Assembly: GCA_015485035.1 (NCBI GenBank) | Contig: WFUI01000164.1 | Span: 1 to 6,932, forward strand | Direction of reading: 5' to 3' | Origin: Mariprofundus sp. | GTDB taxonomy: Bacteria > Pseudomonadota > Zetaproteobacteria > Mariprofundales > Mariprofundaceae | DNA: 6,932 nucleotides | Part shown: positions 1 to 6,235 of the stretch, piece by piece | Position numbering within the stretch: position 1 is the stretch's first letter | Layout: the number at the start of each line of letters is the position of its first letter | Notes under the pieces: generated by a model | The model's input: the letters and a program-made list of their open reading frames with translations, nothing else | What the model was told of the DNA's origin: nothing | The model's database searches: none | Translations under genes and position numbers: made by a program

Positions 1-158
1 CAGACCAGCTCTTCTTCAACTGAACCGGATTCGATCTCATCGATGATTTTCTGGTAGTGCTCGTTTACCGGGCAACCGCAGCTATGCTGATTGGTTGCAT
101 GCAGGCGAGCCTGTTCGATGTGCCACTGTGCAACTTTCAAATGCTGATCAACGTTCAT
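1..158 (-). CDS. Partial hypothetical protein (N-terminal 52 codons)
   Basis: An open frame runs leftward from an ATG at 158-156 off the window edge with no stop. The start is supported by a purine-rich Shine-Dalgarno match (AGAGGACAG on the minus strand, about 165-172). The visible peptide begins MNVDQHLKVAQWHIEQARLH and is hydrophilic, with no signal peptide or membrane segment, so it is probably cytoplasmic. The first ~22 residues and residues ~33-45 look helical. Between them lies a cluster of possible metal ligands: His20, His25, Cys27, Cys29 and His34, with a Cys-Gly-Cys core. The end becomes acidic (EIESGSVEEEL). I do not recognise the family, and metal binding is only inferred from residue spacing. 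It is divergently arranged with the cytochrome gene. That it is a real gene is likely, given start, ribosome site and natural-looking composition. Confidence 0.7.
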   Translation of the reverse strand, partial: MNVDQHLKVAQWHIEQARLHATNQHSCGCPVNEHYQKIIDEIESGSVEEELV

Positions 159-430
159 AATTACTGTCCTCTTGATTTAAATTCGATCGGGGGAATGATT
201 TAAGATGGTCGGCAGGCTAGCAGCAGATGCTGAAAAATAAAATGCACAGTCAAGGGATTTTGTATATGAATGCCAGTGTCGTGTTATATCCATACACCTG
301 TTTTTATGAGGCCTGTTCATGCTAATTTGTGGGCAAAGGTTTTACGGTTGTATTTTCCTGCTTGCAGTTGTTCCTGATATGGAATACCAATGGCGAATCA
401 GCCAGAGTGATCTATTTGTTAGGAGGTAAG
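159..430. other. Divergent intergenic region, no gene seen
   Basis: This 272-base gap separates the minus-strand partial gene from the rightward cytochrome operon and should hold promoters for both. On the minus strand a TTGACT lies at 253-248, a good -35 match, but the sequence 17 bases on (GCATCT) is a poor -10. On the plus strand no -35/-10 pair stands out; TTGTGG (327-332) with TATTTT (351-356) at 18 bases is weak. A frame open from GTG 329 merges with the cytochrome, but its translation lacks a convincing start. No tRNA, repeat or strong terminator is visible. Confidence 0.5.
421..427 (+). promoter_or_regulatory. Strong ribosome binding site setting the cytochrome start
   Basis: AGGAGGT lies a few bases before ATG 431, a near-perfect match to the 16S rRNA tail. 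It decides in favour of this ATG over the in-frame GTG at 329, which has no comparable site and would put a poorly folded 34-residue extension before the membrane anchor. Confidence 0.85.
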
Positions 431-709
431 ATGACTGAGCAGCAGAAACTGAAATGGCAGCCGGGCAGGAGGGATCTTTTGTTTTTTGGCATAATTGCCA
501 TCGTTGTCCTGACACTGGTGCTGGGTTCGAGTGAACGTAAAACCAAACCGGTTCCTGACGATGAGATGCACCGTACTGCAACCAGCAGAGATGCATGTAT
601 GACATGCCATGGCAGTGATGGTGTTTCTCCACAGCCGAAAGGGCATATTAAAGGTGGTCAGTGTTTCCAGTGTCATCAACAACCAAAACACTGGGCAGGA
701 ATGCAGTGA
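431..709 (+). CDS. Membrane-anchored dihaem c-type cytochrome
   Basis: The product is a 92-residue protein. Residues 1-14 are basic and cytoplasmic, residues ~15-34 form one uncleaved hydrophobic segment, and the rest should face the periplasm. Two haem c attachment motifs are visible, CMTCH at 56-60 and CFQCH at 78-82, each giving the proximal His ligand. His47, His72, His87, Met57 or Met91 could be distal ligands. The N-in anchor plus small CxxCH domain resembles quinol-to-periplasm electron-transfer cytochromes, but two haems in so short a domain do not match NapC/NirT, which carry at least four. Its redox partner cannot be named. Its TGA stop overlaps the GTG start of nadK, so the two are probably translationally coupled. 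Maturation would need a cytochrome c biogenesis system encoded elsewhere. Confidence is high for a dihaem cytochrome, low for its pathway. Confidence 0.9.
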   Translation: MTEQQKLKWQPGRRDLLFFGIIAIVVLTLVLGSSERKTKPVPDDEMHRTATSRDACMTCHGSDGVSPQPKGHIKGGQCFQCHQQPKHWAGMQ

Positions 710-1578
710 AACGCATTGGTATAAGCGTCAAGCCGAATGACGCCCGTGCCTTTGCCTTGCTATGCGATTTGCATGGCTGGCTGATTGAGAAAGGTCTTGC
801 TGTATTCGTTGACCAGAACCTGTCGGCTGATGCCCGTTGTCCCGTTAGCTGTGAACAGTTAACGGTTGCTGAAATGCCCGACGGGGTTGATCTGATGATT
901 GTGCTGGGTGGTGACGGGACTCTGCTACATACGGCACGCTATTTTATTGGTTCCGACACACCGATACTGGGTATCAATCTGGGCCGCGTTGGCTTTCTCA
1001 CCGACGCGCCGGTTGATAATATGTTTGAAGTCGTTGAACAGATTCTGGCGGGCCATCTGGAAACTACACGGCATTTTTCACTAAGTGTCGAAGTATGGCG
1101 TAATGGAGAGAACGTGGCTGAGGGCAGTGCTATGAATGATGTGGTGCTGGAACGCAGTGCGGTGCCGCGCATGATCGGTTTTGAGATGACGGTGCAGGAT
1201 CACTTTGTATTTCGTATGCGCGGGGACGGGCTGATTCTGGCGACACCGGCAGGTTCTACCGCTTATGCCTTGTCGTCGGGCGGGCCGATTGTGCATCCAT
1301 CTGTGAATGCCATTAGTGTTGTGCCAGTTTGCCCTCATTCGCTGTCCAATCGTCCGATTGTACTGCCTGCTGATGCAGTCATTGAACTGAAGCTGGTAGA
1401 GTCCCGCTTTGGAGCCGCTTTGAATCTGGATGGTGAAGAGTTGTTGCAATTACAGCAGGGTGATCATGTGATTGTGCGGAAAAACGGCGTTATCTCACTG
1501 GTTTATTTACCTGGCAGAAACTATTTCGATGTACTCAGAAGCAAGTTGCACTGGGCCGGGCAGCTTGAAGTCGATTGA
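706..1578 (+). CDS. nadK: NAD kinase (ATP-NAD kinase)
   Basis: This enzyme phosphorylates NAD at the adenosine 2'-hydroxyl to make NADP, in the cytoplasm. From GTG 706 the protein is 290 residues, matching the usual ~290 of proteobacterial NadK. Family motifs are in order: GGDGT at 68-72 with the catalytic Asp70, NLGRVGFLTD at 91-100, MNDVVLERS from 143 (the family Asn-Glu appears as Asn-Asp), GDGLILATPAGSTAYALS from about 173, and NLDGEE near the C-terminus. I chose GTG 706 because it starts exactly at KRIGISVKP, the normal beginning of the Rossmann-like first strand. It also has AGGA at 697-700 and forms a GTGA overlap with the cytochrome stop. The earlier in-frame start at 661 would lie inside the cytochrome's second haem region. 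recN follows 43 bases downstream, a nadK-recN neighbourhood also known in enterobacteria. No key residue appears missing. Confidence 0.97.
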   Translation: MKRIGISVKPNDARAFALLCDLHGWLIEKGLAVFVDQNLSADARCPVSCEQLTVAEMPDGVDLMIVLGGDGTLLHTARYFIGSDTPILGINLGRVGFLTDAPVDNMFEVVEQILAGHLETTRHFSLSVEVWRNGENVAEGSAMNDVVLERSAVPRMIGFEMTVQDHFVFRMRGDGLILATPAGSTAYALSSGGPIVHPSVNAISVVPVCPHSLSNRPIVLPADAVIELKLVESRFGAALNLDGEELLQLQQGDHVIVRKNGVISLVYLPGRNYFDVLRSKLHWAGQLEVD

Positions 1579-1621
1579 TTGAAGCGCCCCGGATAAAATA
1601 AAATATGATGAAAAAGAACTG

Positions 1622-3289
1622 ATGCTGGTTTCACTTACTGTTAAACAATTTGCACTGATCGAACAGGTTCATCTTGAATTTGATGCCGGTATGACCGTTT
1701 TCACCGGTGAAACCGGGGCCGGGAAATCCATGCTCAGTGGTGCACTGGCCGCTGTATTTGGCGCTCGCGCTCACGCTGACTGGGTGCGTCACGGGGCAGA
1801 AAAAGCAGAAGTCACAGCTGTATGGGAAGGTGCGGACAGCCGTATTGATACATTGCTCGAATCCGTCGATATCGATGCTGATGACGCAGTCATTCTGAGA
1901 CGGATTATTACGCGCGACGGACGTTCCCGTGCTTATATCAATGGAGTGCCGGTTGCACTGAAAACGTTGCAGAAGATCGGTGATATATGTCTGGATATGC
2001 ATGGTCAGCATGAGCATCAGGCGCTGATGCAGCCACTGGTGCAGCAGCAGTTGCTGGATGCATCCGTGTCCGGAGTCCTGTTGCATGATGTCAGAACCTC
2101 CTTTGAGGCATGGCAGAAATATCGATCCCGTTTGCAATCACTGCATCATGAGCGCGGAGAAACCGAGCAGCAGGCTATGTGGATGCGTGATGAACTGGCC
2201 AGACTTGAAGAACTGGATATTTCTCAAGGTCTGGGCGATGTATTGCAGAGTGAAGTAAATAGTGGGCGGCATCATGCCCAGGTTCAGCAAGCGGCATCCG
2301 GAGCGCTGGCATTGCTTGATGAAACAGAACCATCGTTGCGTGATATTCTGGCTCGAGCGATTCACGCAATAGAGACGGCTGAAGATTTTCATGAGGGCTT
2401 ACGCCGTAGTCGGCAGTTGCTTGATCAGATGGATGTGCTGCTTGGTGAGGTCGCACCGGAATTATGCGGTGTACTGGATCATGCATTTGATGAAGTGGCA
2501 TTGCAGCAATCAGAGCAGCGATTGATGGCCTTGCATGAAGCCATGCGCCGGCACAATTGTGATGAAAATGGTTTGCTGGCTCTGATGCATGAATGGCGTG
2601 AACGACTGGCTGCGCTTGATACAGCCAACTGGGATGAGGCCTCATTAACACGGCTGCTGGAAGAGTCCCGGGATTGTTACTGCAGACACGCTGCTGCGTT
2701 GCATGAAGCGCGAAAACAGAGCGGTGAAAAGCTGGTCGGGCAATTACGTCCGTTTCTGGATAAGCTGGCACTGGCAGGTATGCAAGTGCGCTTCGAGGTT
2801 CAGGCTGAAAAAAATGAATCCGGCTGGGGTGTTTCCGGCTGGGATCGAATTGGTATAAAAATCATGTCCAATCCGGGTGAACCATGGCGTGATCTGGCGG
2901 CTGTGGCATCGGGCGGGGAGCTTTCTCGTCTGGTGCTGGCATTCAAGGGTTGCGGTGCATTGACCGCAATGCCGCATATCGCGGTATTCGATGAAGTGGA
3001 TACCGGTATAGGAGGCGAGACTGCCTGGTGCGTGGGTGAATTGCTGGCCCGGATGGGCCGGGATCGGCAGGTGCTGGTGATTTCACACCTTCCACAGGTG
3101 GCATCATGTGCAGATCATCATATTGTGATCTGTAAAGCCGAAAAAGAGGGGCGCACCATTACCGGCCTGGAACCGGTTGAAGATCAGTCGCGCCAGGCTG
3201 AAGTTGCCCGAATGCTGGGCGGAGTGGAAGGGCAGTCGCTTCAGCATGCACGCGATATGCTGGTTCGCGGTCAGGCGATGCTTTTGTGA
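1622..3289 (+). CDS. recN: DNA repair ATPase RecN
   Basis: RecN is an SMC-like ATPase that acts on double-strand breaks, promoting DNA-end cohesion and RecA-dependent repair in the cytoplasm. The 555-residue length fits the family (about 550). Visible motifs: N-terminal MLVSLTVKQFALIEQV, Walker A GETGAGKS at 29-36, the DMHGQHEHQ segment (125-133, Q-loop region), an SMC-type signature ASGGELSRL from 429, Walker B VFDEVDTGIGG at 455-465, and the VISHLPQVA switch around 486-494. Residues ~150-380 are Glu/Gln/Leu-rich and should form the short antiparallel coiled coil. The ATG at 1622 aligns with the family start; its ribosome site (AAAAAGA) is weak. Nothing is truncated or frameshifted. No LexA-type box is obvious just upstream, and it lies 43 bases after nadK, so SOS control is not evident here. 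Its stop overlaps the next start by one base. Confidence 0.97.
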   Translation: MLVSLTVKQFALIEQVHLEFDAGMTVFTGETGAGKSMLSGALAAVFGARAHADWVRHGAEKAEVTAVWEGADSRIDTLLESVDIDADDAVILRRIITRDGRSRAYINGVPVALKTLQKIGDICLDMHGQHEHQALMQPLVQQQLLDASVSGVLLHDVRTSFEAWQKYRSRLQSLHHERGETEQQAMWMRDELARLEELDISQGLGDVLQSEVNSGRHHAQVQQAASGALALLDETEPSLRDILARAIHAIETAEDFHEGLRRSRQLLDQMDVLLGEVAPELCGVLDHAFDEVALQQSEQRLMALHEAMRRHNCDENGLLALMHEWRERLAALDTANWDEASLTRLLEESRDCYCRHAAALHEARKQSGEKLVGQLRPFLDKLALAGMQVRFEVQAEKNESGWGVSGWDRIGIKIMSNPGEPWRDLAAVASGGELSRLVLAFKGCGALTAMPHIAVFDEVDTGIGGETAWCVGELLARMGRDRQVLVISHLPQVASCADHHIVICKAEKEGRTITGLEPVEDQSRQAEVARMLGGVEGQSLQHARDMLVRGQAMLL

Positions 3290-3786
3290 TGAACTGTTTG
3301 GTGAACCCTCATATTAGTATTCGGAACGCAGTTGTGGACGATGTGGAAGCGATTTACCAGCTGCTGAAGCCGTTTGCAAAAAAAGATATTATTTTACAAC
3401 GGAATCGGGATAACATCTTTCAGCATTTGCAGGAATTTCTGGTAGCTGAATATGACGGAATACTGGCTGGTGTGGTCTGTGCGCATATTTATGGCAGGGA
3501 TCTGGCAGAAGTGCGCTCACTGGTGGTTGATCCGGCGTATCAACAACACGGTGTTGGCCGTTTACTGGTTGAAGGTTGTGAACAGTGGCTGGCCGGAATG
3601 GGCGTGACCCGAGTGTTTGCTCTGACTTATGTGACGGGTTTTTTTATCAGACTGGGTTATCGCATTGTCTCAAAAGAGAGTCTTCCGCACAAGATATGGA
3701 CTGTTTGTGTGCACTGCTCCCGCTTTGCCGATTGTGATGAGGTGGCCGTTGAAAAACAGCTCTCTGATACCATATCCAATCCATGA
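3289..3786 (+). CDS. GNAT N-acetyltransferase, ArgA-like (short N-acetylglutamate synthase type)
   Basis: The 165-residue protein is a single GNAT domain that would transfer acetyl from acetyl-CoA to an amine. It begins with the typical strand ISIRNAVVDDVEAIYQLL. The acetyl-CoA motif A is VRSLVVDPAYQQHGVGRLL (75-93), with the QQHGVG pyrophosphate loop at 85-90. KDIILQRNRDNI and the FFIRLGY strand resemble the acetyltransferase half of ArgA, so first-step arginine synthesis (acetylation of glutamate) is the best guess. The C-terminal tail carries KIWTVCVHCSRFADCDE (135-151) with Cys140, Cys143 and Cys149, a feature I recall from short NAGS-like proteins, possibly metal binding. The TGATG overlap with recN (ATG at 3289) implies coupled translation. 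A GTG at 3286 would add one residue. The substrate is inferred, hence no gene symbol. Confidence 0.85.
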   Translation: MNCLVNPHISIRNAVVDDVEAIYQLLKPFAKKDIILQRNRDNIFQHLQEFLVAEYDGILAGVVCAHIYGRDLAEVRSLVVDPAYQQHGVGRLLVEGCEQWLAGMGVTRVFALTYVTGFFIRLGYRIVSKESLPHKIWTVCVHCSRFADCDEVAVEKQLSDTISNP

Positions 3787-3931
3787 GCGTGATTCCCATG
3801 ATTGAAATCAAATATTCTGACTGGGCTATCCCGATTGTCGCGGGTAGCAGAGTTGCGACCAAATCAGGTGCGTTGTGTTCTCTTCGGGTGTGACGTATGC
3901 ATCGACTCTCTTTACAATGTCGTCAGGCGAA

Positions 3932-3967
3932 GGCAAAACGATGGTTTTGCCGGGTAGGCTTGTTTTT
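3932..3967 (+). terminator. Perfect hairpin with delayed T-run, possible terminator or palindromic repeat
   Basis: GGCAAAAC (3932-3939) and GTTTTGCC (3944-3951) form a perfect 8-bp stem with a GATG loop. A run of five T (3963-3967) follows only after 11 bases, so it is not a canonical intrinsic terminator. It sits 146 bases after the acetyltransferase stop, where transcription of the four-gene run should end. It could instead be a dispersed palindromic element. The stem itself is certain; its role is inferred. Confidence 0.4.
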
Positions 3968-4057
3968 GGGTGGCAATCACATAAAACAGTTCCATTTTTA
4001 TGAATGAGATTTGCAAATGAAGATTAAAAACCACTTTATCTGCATGGGGGGATATAT

Positions 4058-4088
4058 TTGCATTACCAGGATTAATGTGCTATATAAT
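4058..4088 (+). promoter_or_regulatory. Putative sigma70 promoter of the VWA protein gene
   Basis: TTGCAT (4058-4063) is followed after 17 bases by TATATA (4081-4086), or after 19 by a perfect TATAAT (4083-4088). A TGC just before the -10 hints at an extended -10. Transcription would start near 4095, giving a very short leader of about 18 bases before ATG 4113. The palindrome at 4009-4018 lies about 40 bases upstream and could be an activator or repressor site, which is speculative. Confidence 0.6.
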
Positions 4089-4112
4089 CCTTTCAAGGCT
4101 TTGGGATAATTC

Positions 4113-6128
4113 ATGGGATGGGCAATGGTTGGTCGTTTACTGAAACTGAAAATATTGTTTGTGGCGGTTTTTTTGCCGCTTGTAGTACATGCGGCGAACC
4201 CTGCCGTTTTGTTTGTGGTGGATTCATCCGGGAGTATGTGGGGCCGGATTGATGGCACGGAGAAGGTTTATCTGGTCAGGAATGCATTGGATAAATTCAT
4301 TTCCGGGCTTCCCCGGGACACTGAAATTGGTTTGATAGCCTATGGTCACAAACAAAAGGGCAATTGCAATGGTTCTGAACTGCTTGCCCCAATCGGTTCA
4401 CCACACGATTTGATCATTAACAGGGTTTCTTCCTTTACGCCAAAGGGAAAGGCGCCAATCGGGCTTTCTGTTGATTCTGCAATCAGCCAGATTAAGCAGC
4501 GTGGCGGTGGAACGATTATCCTTCTCAGTGACGGGGGGGACAGTTGCAAGGGGGATCCATGCAAGTCTGCGTTGTCAGCCGGTAAAAATATTCGTATCCA
4601 TGTGCTGGGGCTGGGGTTGAAGGCGCGGGATATCCCCAAATTGAGTTGTATTGCCAAAAATGGTGGTGGGAAACTCTTCACTGTTAATAGCAAAGCTTCA
4701 CTTTATGCTTCTCTAGACGCGTTAAAAAAGGAAATTTCCAAGGTTCACCTGGATCAACAGAATTCCGGGCCGGATCCTGAAAAAAATACTGCTATTGAAG
4801 AAAGTGGTAGAGCTATCACCCAGGGTTCAGAAGAGCATATTCAATCCGGTCCTACTGTTGCTGAACAGGGGAAAGTAGAACAAAAAACTGCGGACCAGAA
4901 GTTGTTAACAGATAAAGTAGTAGAGGAGACCACAGCAGAAAAGGCAGTGGCAGAAAAGGCAGTGGCAGAAAAGGCAGTGGCAGAGAAAGCAGCAGCAGAG
5001 AAAGCAGCCGCAGAGAAAGCAGCAGCAGAGAAAGCAGCAGCAGAGAAGGCAGCCGCAGAGAAAGCAGCCGCAGAGAAAGCAGCCGCAGAGAAAGCAGCCG
5101 CAGAGAAAGCAGCAGCAGAGAAAGCAGCCGCAGAGAAAGCAGCAGCAGAGAAGGCAGCAGCAGAGAAAGCAGCAGCAGAGAAAGCAGCAGCAGAGAAAGC
5201 AGCAGCAGAGAAGGCAGCAGCAGAGAAGGCAGCAGCAGAGAAGGCAGCAGCAGAGAAAAGAGCAGCAGCGGAAAAGAAAGCGGCAGAGAAAAGAGCAGCA
5301 GCGGAAAAGAAAGCGGCAGAGAAAAGAGCAGCAGCGGAAAAGATAGCGGCAGAGAAAAGAGCGGCAGCGGAAAAGAAGGCGGCGGCTGAGCGGGCTGAGG
5401 CCGAGAGAATTGCCTCATTTGCGGATATGTGGGATCGGGAGGATAGTCAGAAACAGCCAGGTGTTATTTTCAGTGATGACTTTAGCTCGGGTTATTTGTC
5501 GGATCACTGGACAGTATTGAACCCTTCAACTGAGCTGCTGAACTCCAATGGTGAACAATTGGTTCTTGTAACCAGGCGTTCGTCGCTTGCAAAGGGCGAT
5601 GTTCCCAATCTCCTCATTCTGGATCATGAGAATATTGATGGTGATTACTCTGTATCTGTCGATCTGGAGTCTGTATTCAGCACTGGCAAGACTGGCAAAA
5701 CCAGGCAAAAGACCGGCTTGCTGTTTTATCGCGACAACAAAAATTATCTCGGGTTGATTCTCAGTAATGTGGGCGTAGATACGTTTCCGAAGTGCAGGGG
5801 CGGGGGATGTCGGCAGGTGGTTCAGGTTGAGCTGGTCAAGGTTCTAAATGGATCGGAGACCCGTATCGGGACTCCTTTCCGGGTGGCGTGGCAGCGCCCC
5901 GGGACTACGTCCATGCATACACACTTTTTCGTTCACCTGAAAGTTGACAAGATAGGTTTTATATATTCTGCATATGTGAGTCTTGATGGGGAGTGGTATG
6001 GAATAGGGGCGGTACCATTCTATGGCAGCAGGTTAAATCCGGCAATTTTTGCCAGTAGTAATATGGACTATCCATACGCGCAGGTGGGATTCGATGATGT
6101 TGTAATCAGGGAGTTGCGTGTTGAATAA
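4113..6128 (+). CDS. Secreted VWA protein with long Ala/Glu/Lys helix and jelly-roll-like C-terminus
   Basis: The protein has 671 residues. A Sec signal peptide spans 1-27 with probable cleavage after VVHA. A VWA domain (about 30-207) has the metal-site DSSGS at 37-41 and LSDGGD at 138-143. The usual GKTP threonine is replaced (GKAP, Ala114). Cys85, Cys145, Cys150 and Cys179 could form two disulphides in the periplasm. It resembles the Gram-negative VWA family with MWG after the metal motif and a GDPC segment. A polar linker (208-274) leads to 21 pentapeptides (275-379, AEKAV then AEKAA) and four 11-residue repeats (380-423), ending near 435, a TolA-like helix. Residues ~451-671 begin [16 protein letters not shown] and look like a concanavalin/laminin-G type beta sandwich, possibly carbohydrate binding. 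No C-terminal anchor is seen. An in-frame ATG at 4125 is an alternative start. Function is unknown; a periplasm-spanning envelope role is inferred. Confidence 0.88.
   Translation: MGWAMVGRLLKLKILFVAVFLPLVVHAANPAVLFVVDSSGSMWGRIDGTEKVYLVRNALDKFISGLPRDTEIGLIAYGHKQKGNCNGSELLAPIGSPHDLIINRVSSFTPKGKAPIGLSVDSAISQIKQRGGGTIILLSDGGDSCKGDPCKSALSAGKNIRIHVLGLGLKARDIPKLSCIAKNGGGKLFTVNSKASLYASLDALKKEISKVHLDQQNSGPDPEKNTAIEESGRAITQGSEEHIQSGPTVAEQGKVEQKTADQKLLTDKVVEETTAEKAVAEKAVAEKAVAEKAAAEKAAAEKAAAEKAAAEKAAAEKAAAEKAAAEKAAAEKAAAEKAAAEKAAAEKAAAEKAAAEKAAAEKAAAEKAAAEKAAAEKAAAEKRAAAEKKAAEKRAAAEKKAAEKRAAAEKIAAEKRAAAEKKAAAERAEAERIASFADMWDREDSQKQPGVIFSDDFSSGYLSDHWTVLNPSTELLNSNGEQLVLVTRRSSLAKGDVPNLLILDHENIDGDYSVSVDLESVFSTGKTGKTRQKTGLLFYRDNKNYLGLILSNVGVDTFPKCRGGGCRQVVQVELVKVLNGSETRIGTPFRVAWQRPGTTSMHTHFFVHLKVDKIGFIYSAYVSLDGEWYGIGAVPFYGSRLNPAIFASSNMDYPYAQVGFDDVVIRELRVE
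4935..5249 (+). repeat. 15-bp tandem repeat, 21 copies, encoding [10 protein letters not shown]
   Basis: Three copies of GCAGAAAAGGCAGTG are followed by 18 copies of GCAGAGAA(A/G)GCAGC(A/C), without interruption or frameshift. Variation among the last 18 is confined to two third-codon positions. Blocks of four copies recur: 5100-5159 and 5160-5219 differ at one base, and 4980-5039 is close to both. This points to recent expansion by 60-bp as well as 15-bp steps. Any gain or loss of copies keeps the frame, so it would change helix length, not switch the gene off. Confidence 0.97.
5250..5381 (+). repeat. 33-bp tandem repeat, 4 copies, encoding an 11-residue unit
   Basis: Four contiguous copies (5250, 5283, 5316, 5349) encode [11 protein letters not shown], with Lys to Ile in copy 3 and synonymous changes in copy 4. 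An 11-residue period nearly equals three helical turns, so charges line up along one face, unlike the drifting 5-residue array before it. The unit looks like an altered fusion of two pentapeptides plus one residue. Confidence 0.95.
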
Positions 6129-6151
6129 GCACATTAGTATTATGGCGTAAG

Positions 6152-6180
6152 TTGCTGAATAAAAAAAAGATGTCTATACT
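6152..6180 (+). promoter_or_regulatory. Strong sigma70-type promoter before the SH3/BcsB-like gene
   Basis: TTGCTG (6152-6157) and TATACT (6175-6180) are separated by exactly 17 bases that are A-rich. The start of transcription would be near 6187, giving a leader of about 49 bases. No terminator is seen between 6128 and this promoter, so the gene could be transcribed both from here and by read-through from the VWA gene. Confidence 0.65.
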
Positions 6181-6224
6181 TCGTTAGCGATAGTGAATAG
6201 ATTAAGGTGTGAGTTTTAAATATC

Positions 6225-6234
6225 AGGGGGAGAG
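6225..6234 (+). promoter_or_regulatory. Ribosome binding site of the SH3/BcsB-like gene
   Basis: A purine-rich AGGGGGAGAG run ends one base before ATG 6236 and contains good anti-16S matches at suitable distance. It favours this ATG over the in-frame ATG at 6260, which has only T/A-rich sequence before it. Confidence 0.7.
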
Positions 6235-6235
6235 A

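Larger units (their letters stand above)
3787..4112. other. Intergenic region between housekeeping operon and envelope genes
   Basis: About 326 bases with no convincing gene. A 36-codon frame (3783-3893, starting in an ATGA overlap with the acetyltransferase stop) has no ribosome site and no recognisable product. The middle holds a perfect inverted repeat (3932-3951) followed after 11 bases by a T-run. A 10-bp palindrome ATTTGCAAAT lies at 4009-4018. The right end is A/T-rich and contains the promoter for the next gene. Confidence 0.6.

Noticed and set aside
329..430. GTG 329 as start of the cytochrome gene
   Set aside because: ATG 431 has an AGGAGGT ribosome site and directly precedes the membrane anchor; the extension adds an unlikely second hydrophobic stretch.
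661..705. Upstream GTG start of nadK inside the cytochrome gene
   Set aside because: The added residues do not belong to the NAD kinase fold, and GTG 706 has a ribosome site and gives the normal family length.
1579..1621. LexA box or separate promoter for recN
   Set aside because: The 43-base gap contains no CTGT-N8-ACAG pattern and no good -35/-10 pair.
2175..2771. Minus-strand open frame of 198 residues inside recN
   Set aside because: Shadow of the recN coding frame, with a His/Pro-rich translation and no start signal. The plus-strand RecN motifs are complete.
3783..3893. 36-codon frame overlapping the acetyltransferase stop (ATGA)
   Set aside because: There is no ribosome site and no recognisable product; the overlap alone is weak evidence. 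It could be a remnant of a deleted gene but this cannot be shown.
4935..5381. CRISPR-like array
   Set aside because: The repeats are contiguous without spacers and lie in frame within a coding sequence, so they are protein-coding tandem repeats.
4852..5418. Minus-strand open frame of 188 residues, rich in Leu and Ser
   Set aside because: It is the antisense shadow of the Ala/Glu/Lys repeat array: the absence of stops follows from the 15-bp and 33-bp periodicity. It has no ribosome site or natural protein composition.
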